Of a stretch of DNA of 64,000 bases, positions 47,124-58,000 are shown one piece after another; within the stretch, counting starts at the first letter, position 1, and each line of letters begins with the position of its first letter. Source of the DNA: Welwitschia mirabilis (taxonomy: Eukaryota; Gnetophyta; Gnetopsida; Welwitschiales); NCBI GenBank assembly GCA_051453625.1, contig JBOZIK010000001.1, forward strand, positions 249,488,483-249,552,482, given 5' to 3'. The notes beneath the pieces were generated by a model, which saw nothing but the letters and a program-made list of their open reading frames with translations, was not told the DNA's origin and did not search any database. Both the position numbers and the translations under genes were made by a program.

Positions 47124-49140
47124 CTAGATACATTCTTTACCACACTCATTTTTATTAAAAATAACTGTATTTCCTTTATCACATAGTTGGGTAATATTCA
47201 TTAGATTATGCTTAAGGCCTACTACATATAAAACATCATTAGTTTTTAAAAGATCATGTTCATAAATCATACCTTTTCCCTTGATGGTTACTTTTCTATT
47301 ATTACGAAAAGAAACCTCTCCTCCATCATAGTTGACAAGTGTGTGAAACCATCTTTTATTACTTGTCATATGTCTTAAATATCCACTATTCAAGAATCTT
47401 TTAGGGTACTCCCGTGATTTAAGAGTGGTCTAAAAAAGAAATCCTTTAATAGATTCTTTTTTAACCCATCTTTGCTTAATGATAGATTATTGTTCATTAC
47501 TTTTAGTTTCGATAAATACCTATCACTTGTATAATGGAAAAAATTTCCCTTTCTGATGGGACAGGAAAATTTGAGATGCCCATGGTCTCCACAATATAAA
47601 TATTAAATATGAAAAGAAGAGAAATTATTGAACTTTAAATCATACCTCTTATGATTAGATTTTACCTTGTTGGAGTGATATGAGATAATAACATTAAGTT
47701 TACTTATGTTCTCTAACTCTCTTGATAAAAGATAAGTAGTTTTATTTGCACTTGTAAGACTTTCAATGGCCTTATNNNNNNNNNNNNNNNNNNNNNNNNN
47801 NNNNNNNNNNNNNNNNNNNNNNNNNNNNNNNNNNNNNNNNNNNNNNNNNNNNNNNNNNNNNNNNNNNNNNNNNNNTTTACTTATGTTCTCTAACTCTCTT
47901 GATAAAAGATAAGTAGTTTTATTTGCACTTGTAAGACTTTCAATGGCCTTATCCAACTCTTTATTGGATAAGTCAAGTTTCTAGAGAAAATAATTAAAAT
48001 TTTAAATCCTTATTTTTATAAGCTAAATCTTCACAAAGAGAATATAATCATTTATAAGCTTCTTCAGTATTTTTAGAATTTTCAGATATTACCTCTTTCT
48101 TATTGGAGATTGCATGCTCATTCTTGCTAGTTGATATGAAGGCATACTTATTAGTTATGGCTAATAATATACACTCCTCTTTATCATCTTAAGATGCTTC
48201 TAAATTAGACTCTTTCTCATTATCCCAAGTGACTCTAAGATTTTTATTCCCTTTGATTTTGGCCTTTTGTGCATTGACACATTCCACTACTATGTGTTCA
48301 AAGCCCCTGCACTGAAAGCATGGTAAAGTTTTCTTATTTCTTTTAAAGTTCTTAAAAGAATTTTTCTTCTCAAATTGATTCTCATTGGCATCAAAACTTG
48401 TTCTATTAAGGTATTTATGTTTTTTTAGAAATCTTCTAAAATTTCTAGCCAAAAGGACTATGTCCTCATCATCTTCTTTATTGTTGGAATCCTTTTTGCA
48501 TTGACTTAAACATTCCAAGGAAAAATTCTTTGTATTATATCCATCATCATCCATAATGATATCTTCATATATAATTAATAATCCCTTGAACTCCTCTAGA
48601 CTTATGGTATCTATATTTTTGCTCTCTTTTATCAAAGTAATATTATGTCTAAAATGCTTGGGTAATCTCCTCAAGATTGTTTACATGAATCTTTTCTCTA
48701 GAATATTTTCTCTAAGACTTTACATTATATTTACAATATCCATAACATTGATTGTGTATTCAGTGATATATTTCTATTCTTTCATTCTAATATTTTTTAA
48801 TTAAGTTGTTAAAAATTGTAACATGAAATTTTCATAATACTCATACCTTCATGAGTAATCTTGAGGGTATCCTAGATTTCCTTTGCAGAGGAACATTAAA
48901 CTACTTGGTTGTACTTATCTAGATTAAGGGTATAAATGAGTGCATTCATTGCTTTTGCATTAAGCCTTACTTCCTCATTCTATTCATCATACCAACCTGC
49001 TAATGGAATAGTGGGTTTGGAGTAACCAGGCCCTGACTTACCCTCCGTGGACGAATCTTGTGAAGGAACCCTTAGGTTTTTGGGGCATTGGATTCTCACC
49101 AATGTTTGTGTTACTCAAGTTGACATTCTCACTTCCACTT
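47124..49140 (-). pseudogene. gag: gag and protease/pre-integrase of element C
   Basis: The Gag N-terminal region at about 48,800-49,010 contains NAKAMNALIYTLNL and SSAKEIWDTLKITHEG. The UBN2-like end and an intact CCHC knuckle (CFQCRGFEHIVVEC) lie in the open frame 48,189-48,674. The second knuckle near 47,560-47,600 reads LYCGDHGHLKFSC. The protease start at 47,330-47,393 reads MNSGYLRHMT, so the catalytic Asp of the D-S-G motif is Asn. VLYVVGLKHNLMNITQLCDK follows. The knuckle and much of the UBN2 end are better preserved than in the other copies. Confidence 0.8.
47699..47952. other. Assembly artefact: 77-bp sequence identical on both sides of a 100-N gap
   Basis: 47,699-47,775 and 47,876-47,952 are identical and the gap between them is exactly 100 N. 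This is best explained by two overlapping contig ends placed side by side. The gag frame should be read across only one copy. Confidence 0.9.
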
Positions 49141-49240
49141 NNNNNNNNNNNNNNNNNNNNNNNNNNNNNNNNNNNNNNNNNNNNNNNNNNNNNNNNNNNN
49201 NNNNNNNNNNNNNNNNNNNNNNNNNNNNNNNNNNNNNNNN
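49141..49240. other. Assembly gap (100 N) where the LTR between C and D is expected
   Basis: Left of the gap is the Gag N-terminus of C. Right of it, 22 bases away, is the polypurine tract of D. One LTR of about 1.2 kb should lie between, so the gap is probably much longer than 100 bases. Confidence 0.8.
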
Positions 49241-49262
49241 ATCTCATATAATCATTGCATTA

Positions 49263-49273
49263 CTCCCCCTTTT
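49263..49273 (-). promoter_or_regulatory. Polypurine tract of element D
   Basis: The minus strand reads AAAAGGGGGAG. The 22 bases after it do not match the usual LTR start TGTAAGTATAAG, so the hidden LTR may differ at its end. Confidence 0.6.
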
Positions 49274-49542
49274 GACATCATTAAGTTTAAAATAAAAACA
49301 CATAATACATAAAAATACCTTTGAAAAGCATGTGTACAGGAAAGTAACAAACATACATAATGAAAATAACAGATTTTATATTAACCATTAAATACAAATA
49401 TGATTTACATATTTATCAGTTTGGAGTAAATAAGAGCAAAGTTGGACTGAAAAGCACAAAAAAATCAGATACAAGAACACAAAGATATAAAGACACAAAG
49501 ACTAGAATAAGACACTAGTATGAAAGAAAGATGAAGACACAA

Positions 49543-50571
49543 TTAACTAGATTCCATCACATTTTCCCTGCTACTACTACTAAACGAAGGAGATGACACC
49601 TCTAACCTGAAATCAACAATAGCTTTCTTTATCTTTAATAACTAAGATAAGATCTGTTTGAGCCACTTGTTGGTTAAGGAGGTGCCCTTTGGGAACTCAC
49701 CTAGTCGCATGCACTTGAATCATCTAAAAGAAGGAGAAGTCGGGGCTGCAAGAGTTGTGCGTTCCACAATTCTCATTCAGATAAGAGAGGACTCATTAAA
49801 TGGATTTAGCAGTTTTAGAATTTCATGTTTAACATTTGGTAGAGCTGCCTGATCATGATACATATTGGTAATAAGGCCTCCATATGGAAGTGCTACTGAA
49901 CTCATAGATGTGTAGGAAGCCATGTTTTACAAAATTAGTTATGGTAAGTTGAGTTAAATTCTTTGATTATATTAATACATAGCATAAGTACATAAAGAAG
50001 ATACTTCATCGATGTGAATAACCTTGGGAATCAGATTATTGAAAATAATGCAAAAGAGTATCTTGAAGATTAGCTTCAAAGACTGAGTGGAAATGGTAGT
50101 TCGCCATTCCTCTTGTCTTTCATACAATTCTTCATTGAGCTCGTTTTTAGGATCTAAATGAATCAAAATTGAAACTGAAGAGACATACACATAGTATACA
50201 CAGTCTAATGGAAAATTAATAGCATTGGAAATCATTTTAAGATTAATCTTAATCTGAATACCATATAAATTTGAAACAAACTGATTTTTCTCATGCTGAA
50301 AGGAACCATTACAATAAAACATACAAACTAAATTCATTAAAGCATGTGTATGAGGGTTTATAATATAAGTCCAACCTAACTCTTTCAACCTAGGTAATAT
50401 ACTGAAATAATGTTTGAAAGTATCCTGCAAAATAACCCTCTCTAGATCAAAAGGCTTCTTGTTGAAGCTTTAAGTCCACAGTTCTTTTGCCTTAGGAGTT
50501 ACAAAAATATGCTCTGCTTTCTTTTCTTTACTTTTGCCTTTTCTTGAAATAGGAATCTTCTGCCTTGACAT
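49543..50571 (-). pseudogene. Env-like ORF of element D, best-preserved copy
   Basis: A single frame of 343 codons runs from ATG at 50,571 to TAA at 49,543-49,545. The N-terminus is basic (RQKIPISRKGKSKEKK). The middle has LKELGWTYIINPHTHALMNL, FYCNGSFQHEKNQFVSNLYG and NAINFPLDCVYYVYVSS, the FY-N...G-I pattern of the plant transposon protein domain. The C-terminus is Ser-rich (SSPSFSSSSREN). Stops occur after ELWT near 50,470 and as a cluster at about 49,920-49,975. It starts with a basic segment, not a signal peptide, so I doubt an envelope function. It could as well be an accessory or nuclear-acting protein. Confidence 0.65.
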
Positions 50572-51039
50572 GGTGGAAATAAAGAAGAAGACAGAAAGAA
50601 GCAAGCTACTGAGAAAGAAAAAGTACCAAGAAAAAAATGAATACTTACTTCTAAGAACTAAACCACTGAAAAGTAACAAGATGAGACAAAAAAAGGGGGG
50701 AATGACCGAATTTATAGAGGTAGACAACTAAGGAAAGTTTCGGCAAAACGAAATGTGAATTGGCATCCATCAGATGAGTAGACTTCCAACCTTTTAAGGG
50801 GTGGACATTTGGCCTTCACTTGATCTAAAACCCACTCTCAAGTGGATGGACATTCAGAATCCTAAGGGGACGGACGTCTAGACCCCTGGAGTGATAGGGA
50901 GATTTGACAACAAGAGGAAAAATGACATTTTTGGTATGAAACAATATCAAAACAATAAATGACACTAGGAATGGAAAAATGATGCTCTTAATGCATTAAA
51001 AAACTTAATAAAATATACAAATTTTGGTATTAAATTTAA
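50572..51039 (-). other. Spacer between env-like ORF and pol remnant of D
   Basis: It carries GGACATT/GGACGTC-type motifs at 50,760-50,885. No gene was recognised. Confidence 0.5.
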
Positions 51040-51900
51040 ACCAAAAAAATCATACCTTGGTTGGGCATGTTCCTATGCCCAACTCAACCCTTAAAATCTC
51101 AAATCTCGCTTTTGAAAGTGGCTTGATAACATGTCTCTAAGTTGTCTATCTGTCGATACATGATCAAGATGAATTATTATGAATGTGGATATGAAAGTGC
51201 AAAATTATTTCACTTGATTTATTTTGCATATCTTTACATGCTCCTTGACATACTTAGATTGGTTAACATCATCCTTAAGCTATAAGACTTAAAGGAAATT
51301 GATCTCTTCAAGCAAGATTTTATGCATAGTCTTTGATAAATTAAGTCTTACTTACCATTGATAGCTCCAAAATTTCTATAACTAGACCTACATTTCTTAA
51401 TGATAAGGCTCTTTCTATTCTAAATCTTTCTAAAAAAAATGACAAAGCTTAGTAAAAGCATTAGGTTTAAAAAGTAAAGATTCAATCCATGTATAGCGAA
51501 TAAAGTTATCAATCATCATAAAATATCTTTTATCACTTAGACTTTGAACTTTTATAGGCCCTACTGAATCTAAGTGCAATAATCCTAGAGGCCTTTGTAA
51601 GGATATCTTAGATGTGGACTTAATAGAATACACCATGATTTTACCTGTTTGACATTGTTCACATGAGACAGAATTTGAAAAGCTAAGTTTGAATGAACCT
51701 CTAACCAAATCTTGTTGAGAAATTATCTTTATGTTTAAAACAATTAGAAGACTTATTCTTCTATGTCCAAGATGTTCTTAACTTACTTGAGTAAAATCAC
51801 ACAACACTTTACCATTAGACTCACCTCCTATAGAATACAAGTTTTCTATACGATGGGCAGTCAAAAGCTCCTTATTGCTAGACACATTATTTACGATACA
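51040..51900 (-). pseudogene. Integrase fragment fused to RNase H tail in element D
   Basis: The frame 51,430-51,708 gives the integrase zinc-binding end (CEQCQTGKI) and core start (LLHLDSVGP, MMIDNFIRYTW). A few codons later, before the third catalytic residue, integrase similarity stops. At 51,060-51,185 the minus strand reads IIHLDHVSTDRQLRDMLSSH, matching the end of copia RNase H (HVSTD-QLAD). About 2 kb of integrase, RT and RNase H is therefore deleted. C has the same arrangement, so the deletion is older than the pair. Confidence 0.75.
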
Positions 51901-53600
51901 CTTATTTTATCAAAAATGACTACATTTCCTTTATCATACATTTGAGTAATACTCAATAGATTATGCTTAAGGCCTATACATACAAAACATCATCAATTTT
52001 TAGAATTTCATATTCATAAACCATACCTTTTTCCTTGATGGCTGCTTTTTGATTATCACCAAAAGAAACCTTCCCTCCATCATAATTGACAAGTGTTTAA
52101 CACTCTCTTATTATCTTTCATATGTCTTGAACATCCACTATCCAAGAACCATCTAAAATGCTCCCTTGCTTTAAGAGTGGTCTGAATAAGAAACCTTTGA
52201 TAGATTCCTTTTTAACACATCTTTTCTTGATGATAAGTTAATCATCCATTGCTTTTAGTTTCCACAAAACCCTCTCACTTGTATAATGGGAAAAAATTTT
52301 CTTTCTGATGGGACAAGAAAATCCAACATGCCCTAGGTCTGAATATGGAAAGAATTTAAATTATTTAACTTTAAAGCATACCTCTTATGATCAAATTTTA
52401 CCTTATTGGACTAATATGAAGTAGTATCATTGAGTTTCATTACATCCTCTAACTCCCTTGATAAAAGATAAGTAGTTTTGTTTACACTTGTAAAACTTTT
52501 AATGGCCTTATCCAATTCTTTATTAGCTAAGTCAAGTTTCATTTATAGAGACAATAATTCAAATCTTAAATCCTTATTCTTACAAGCTAAATCTTCATAA
52601 AGAAAATATAATTGTTCATAAGATTCTTGAATAATTTCAAAATTTTCAAATATTACCTCTTTCTTATTGGAGATTACATCCTCATCCTTAGTAGTCGATA
52701 TGAAGGCATACTCATCAGTGATAATCAACAATTTACACTCTTCTTCGTCATCTTGAGATGTCTCTGAATCAAATTCTTCCTCATCATCCCAAGTAACTTT
52801 AAGAGCTTTTTTCTCTTTGATTTTGGCCTTTTGTGTGTTGACACATTCCGCTATTATGTGTCCAAATCCCTTGCACTCAAGCCATTGGAAAGGTTTCTTA
52901 TTTCTTCCAAATTTCTTAAAATAATTTTTCTTCTTAATGTAATTCTCATTTGGCATCAAATCTTGTTCTATCAAGATCTTTATGTTTTCTTAGAAATCTT
53001 CTAAAATTTCTAGCCAAAGGGCCTAACTTTTCATCATCTTCTTCATTGTTGGAACCTTCTTTGCATTAACTTGAACATTCAAGATAATATTCTTTGTCTT
53101 AGGTCCCTCATCATCCATAGTGGTAGCTTCATATGTAATTAATAATCTCTTAAGCTCTTCTAGACTTATGGTATCTATATTTTTGCTCTCTTCTATTATA
53201 GTAATCTTAGGTCTAAAGTGCTTTGGCAAGCTCTAAGATTTTTGACATAACTCTTTGTTCTGAAATCTTTTCTCCCAGACCCTACATTATATTTACAATG
53301 TCTATTATCTTGGTCATGTATTCAGTGATAGATTCCTATTCTTCCCTTCTAATATTTTTGAATTAAGTTATTAAAAATTATAACTTGGAATTTTTCACAA
53401 TACTTGTACCTTTATGAGTGATCTTGAGGGTATCCTAGATTTCCTTTATAGAGGAACACTGAACTACTCAACTGTACTCCTTCAGATAGCATGCACAAAT
53501 GAGTGCATTCATTTCTTTTACATTGAACCTTGCTTCCTCCTTCTGTTCATTAGACCAATCTGCCAATGGAATAGTTAATTTAAAGTAACTGCACAAAATA
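51901..53600 (-). pseudogene. gag: gag and protease/pre-integrase of element D
   Basis: UBN2-like sequence (LEELKRLLITYEATTMDDEG) lies at 53,023-53,229. The first knuckle in the open frame 52,543-52,974 reads WLECKGFGHIIAEC, with Trp for the first Cys. An acidic segment (DDEEEFDSETSQDDEEEC) and ENFEIIQESYEQLYFLYEDL follow. The second knuckle (about 52,300-52,330) and the pre-integrase segment (51,905-52,110) are heavily decayed. Homologous to C throughout. Confidence 0.75.
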
Positions 53601-53770
53601 CTATTCCACATATTTAAATTAAGATATTTTAGAAGAAACATCAACTTAGTCTTCTAAAAGGAAGATTTTAAAACATTGATATATGATGGTCATAAGATTG
53701 GATAACCTTCATCAATGATAGATCCCATTAAATCACTTAGAGTAATGAGGCTCTATCAATAATAAACATT

Positions 53771-53782
53771 CTTTGATATCAA
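53771..53782 (-). promoter_or_regulatory. Primer binding site of element D
   Basis: The minus strand reads TTGATATCAAAG beside the LTR end, a tRNA-iMet type site. Confidence 0.7.
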
Positions 53783-55012
53783 TTAAAATTCCTAGAGGGG
53801 GATAAATAGGAAAAATGATCACTTTTAAATACAAAACCCAATTCTAGAATGAAATTAGTTATATTTGAAAAAAAAACCTAAATATAAAAAAAAGAAAAAT
53901 AAAAAAATAATTATCCCTCAAGATTTATAGTTGTTTGGTAATGTGCTTACTCCACTCTTTAAGGAAAGAAAAGATGTTTTATTCTTTATTCCCTTATCAC
54001 TCTTAAACTGATGATTTTTTGGCTGATCATCAACTCTTCTTACAACAGTGATGAATTTTTAGGGTTATTATCAACCTTAAATACAATAGTAATGATTTTC
54101 TAGGCTTATCATCAACCTCAAACACAATAGTGATGATTTTCTAGTCTTATCATCAACCTCTCATACTTGAAGTCTTTTAATTTTTAGACTCAATCATAAG
54201 AATAGTAGAAGAACAATGATATGTGCTTGAAGAACAAATACAATAGTGTAGGATCTACTATAAATGAATATAGAAGATAGGATCATAAATCACAAATAGT
54301 TCACCAAATATTGGTTTGATTTTTCTTTACAAAATTGTATATGTCTTTTGTATTTTGGTTAACTCTAACAAAATAGGTTTTACGCCTTCTATAGAGAAGG
54401 GATAAATAGCTATTGAAGAGAAATCCTAAAGGATGATTTTAATGCATGTCAATATAATATTCCAATAAAAATAATATTTTCAATGTAATTGAATGATGCG
54501 CTAGAAGAGAATAGCCATTGAAAATCATTATACTTTTACCCAAAGAAGACCATTTTTCCAATAGTTTGAAGGAAGGATATTTACCTTAAGAATTTGAAAT
54601 GTCCTTGCCTCCAAGAAGGTGGACATTCATCCTTAAGGTAGTGTAGATGTCCATATCACTAGAAGTATGAAGATATCTATCCTCAAAGGGGATAGACATC
54701 TGCACCTACCACAGGTATGGATTGGAAAAAAATCTAAATGAATGAGGAATGTGTAGACTATTTGGAGTAGGGATGTCCACACCTAAAACCTCTTGATCAT
54801 GTTTCCTATAAGGAGAGGGGACATATGCCCTATTTAAGTGGGGACATCCAGGCCTGAGACCTATCATAGATACAAATTACCTACAAGTAAAGGGAACATC
54901 CACCATGTTTTGAGTGGGGACATCTGCATGCAAAGGTTAACTATGATGAATAATGAACATCCTTTTATTTCATTCTCACACTTGTTGGCATCATTAAAAT
55001 CTTATACTTACA
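53783..55012 (-). repeat. 5' LTR of element D (1,230 bp)
   Basis: It starts TGTAAGTATAAG on the minus strand and is followed outside by TGAAA. It carries GGGGACATC/GGACATCC motifs at 54,590-54,935. Confidence 0.8.
54025..54165 (-). repeat. About 42-bp tandem repeat in the LTR of D (3 copies)
   Basis: Three copies around AATAGTGATGATTTTCTAG, each followed by TTATCATCAACCTC-like sequence, equivalent to 43,075-43,215. Confidence 0.75.
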
Positions 55013-55017
55013 TGAAA
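55013..55017. repeat. Target-site duplication of the C-D array, right copy (TGAAA)
   Basis: It matches 42,831-42,835 exactly. Confidence 0.7.
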
Positions 55018-58000
55018 TAGATAATTTCTTTTGATAATAAGTCATCAACCATGAAAAAGTTTATAATGCTATGATAGGTAACATGTTGTATGAATTTTAA
55101 CTAAATTGAAAAAAAATGATAGAAATGCATAAATTAAGTAATTAAAAGCATAAAAACATAAATAAAAGAACACTTATTAGTTTTATATGAAATTATAACC
55201 CTTTTTATTAGTCTTCAATTCAATTCCTTATAGGATTTAATATCTTCTTCTCCTCTAACATTGCTCATTCACGTGTAGTTTTACACCTTTATAATGCCCT
55301 GCAAATGGATGAAAATGAAAGAAAATATGATAGAAAATGGAACATTAAAGGGTGTAGGATATGGAAAATGGGTTTATGAGATAATAAAAGATATGAATGA
55401 GTAATGTAAAAGGATGTTAAAGTTGATATAAAGAGAAGATCAACTTGAAAGTGAAGAAATATGAGAGAGATGAAGTACAAGATGTTCTTTCAATGCTTGA
55501 GAATGGTCTAAATCTCATTAAAAAAGTATAAAATGGATATAATAATGTTTATGAATTAGTTTTATCATTGAGTAAGGTTTCTATAAGTGTACTTTAGTAA
55601 TTTTTTGGCAAATAAATTGATAAAACCATTACATTTCCACATGTATTACATGTGATATATGGTAAAACTATCATATGACACTGCAACACTATTTTATACT
55701 TGGAAATGATACTATAGAGCCATAGGTAGGTTGAAAAATACTATCTTAACTTTTAAATGTTGAATTAACTTAATTTATCTCATATTAATTACATGAAAAC
55801 ATCATATTTAACTTAAAAATATATAAATTATAGCTCTTAAAATGTAAATTTCTAGGTATTAATGTCTTGAAGGTCTTAGATATTATTCAATTTCATGCAT
55901 CCAATGTCAAAATGAGTTAAAATCATTGTATTAGAAATTGATAAAGATGTTATAATGGAAAAGGGACTATGAATCATTTATATAGCTAAAAGATAAAAAG
56001 TGTTCCTCCATGCTCTGCATTTTTTTTCTTAATCTCTATATCCTTATTTTATCAAAAATTCAGGCTTCATCAGAGATTCCATAAAGAAATTCAATAGTTA
56101 TTCCTCTTCTAAAGTCTACATGATGAAGTTATATTAGAGGGATCTATGTTGCTTGAAAACCTTTATGATAGGATTGCATTATAGATACAAACAAGACTGC
56201 TAAAAATTTTAAGCACCTAGTTTACTAACATTGAAAGTCATTAAGTGAAGAATTACAAAAATCTATTTTATCATAAATTATATTTTCTAGATTTATAATA
56301 AGGCAAGTTACATTTCATTATTTGGTAGGTTTAACAATGATGTCAATATTCGATATTTAACAATTATTAAAATCATTTTAAGCCCTAATATTTAACAAAC
56401 ATTATCTTAATAATGGTCCTCTACCATTATAATGTACTATTATGAATAATTTTTCTAAGTAGGAAGAGTAATACATACTCATCAAACTATTAAAAAGAGC
56501 AAGAAAGCATTATGTAAAGATGCTGAAGAGTAAATATTTGAGCTTAAATAGATTAGATCAAAGCACACTAATAGTTGAATACCTAACTAGAATAAAGTAA
56601 TGGTAGATGCAGTTTTAGCTCTATCTTAGGATGTAATTTCATTTCTTACAGTTGCAAGAAAAGCTAACTTTATGAAAACACAAATATAATTTAATTAATT
56701 AGTCTATCATTATAGAGGTTTGGAAAGAAAAAAAAAAACCCAAATCCATTTTCTATTACTATATTTACTTAATTTTAATTAGGATATATAACATACCACC
56801 ATTTTATATCTAATGTTATAATATTATTTCTTCAATGTTTAATTGTGATGCTTGTAGGAATTTAAAAATTTATGTTTTGTAATTAATACTTATAAGAAAA
56901 AAATATCGGTGCTAATCACAAAGTAAAAATGCTTATTATACAAATATAAAAAGTGCAATGTTTGTTAGACATGGATCAAATTATAAATAAGAACTAAAAA
57001 ATCTAAGGACCTAAAGGATAAATTAAGGTTTTTCGTATACAAATGTTTAGTACTTAATGCCTTTATGCAATAGAATTTTCACTTTAAATAACTAATTCCA
57101 TTAATATCTGGTGACGTACACTCTAAATTTGGAAATAATTAATAAATTTGATAGGATTACTAAAGATCTAATCTCATATTTTTTTTAAGTTCTTAAACCT
57201 CTAAAAGGATGAAAGAAGTTTAATAATAGCACTAATAAGGAGGTTAAAATATTATAACAATGTAAGAAAAATGCAACTAAATGGTTTTTAATAAATCAAA
57301 AAAGTAAGTAACTCAAGCTCAAGAAAATAATATTTTAATTAGTTTTTATGTCTAATCATTAGCCTAATAATAATTTTCATATAATGAAAGTAAACATCTA
57401 AATAATCAAGGATCAAGAAAGAATTAAGTTGTAACTAGGTATTTTATTATTCTTTTATCACTTTCCCACCTACTCAATTTGCCTTTTGAATGAGATCCTT
57501 TTTGTCATGCTGCTCTACTTTTTTCCACATATCATATCCTTTTTTTTTTCTTATGCACTCTTTTTTATTTATTTTTACTATGCTTGTTTTTCTCCTCACA
57601 TATCTTCATCTCTATTGTACTTGTTTTTATTTTCTATCCTTTTTGTTTTTTCTACAACATATAGTAAATCATCCTTATGCAACAATGACAAAATGCATCA
57701 TAATTATAGATAAATAAACTAATTAAAAGTTCACTACATACCACAAATTCATGAGAGATAAATAAACTAGTTTGCAACATGTTAAGTTGTATTTTAATAT
57801 TGTTCTTTAAGGGATTTTCTCTAAAAATGCTTTATTTGTTTAAAACTTAGAACATTTATTTTATGAAGAACCTTAAATAGGAATATAAAATAATAAATAG
57901 GAAATTTGTATTAAAAAATGCCCTAAAAATCAACTTTTTGGGTATATTTTTAAGAATTTATAAAATAAATGCCCTAAAATCTTAAAAATATAATAGCACA

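Larger units (their letters stand above)
42836..55012 (-). mobile_element. Elements C and D: tandem pair of SIRE/Maximus-like copia elements
   Basis: On the minus strand it reads: LTR (53,783-55,012), primer site, D gag, D protease, partial integrase and RNase H tail, D env-like ORF, D polypurine tract, a gap where the middle LTR should be, C gag, C protease, C partial integrase and RNase H tail, C env-like ORF, polypurine tract, LTR (42,836-44,076). A single TGAAA duplication flanks the whole. That is the expected result of unequal recombination between LTRs of copies of one insertion, not of two separate insertions. Both units lack most of integrase and RT. Confidence 0.8.

Noticed and set aside
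57486-57717. Two overlapping Phe/Leu/Ser-rich open frames
   Set aside because: They come from a T-rich low-complexity run, with no start context, homologous family or neighbours.
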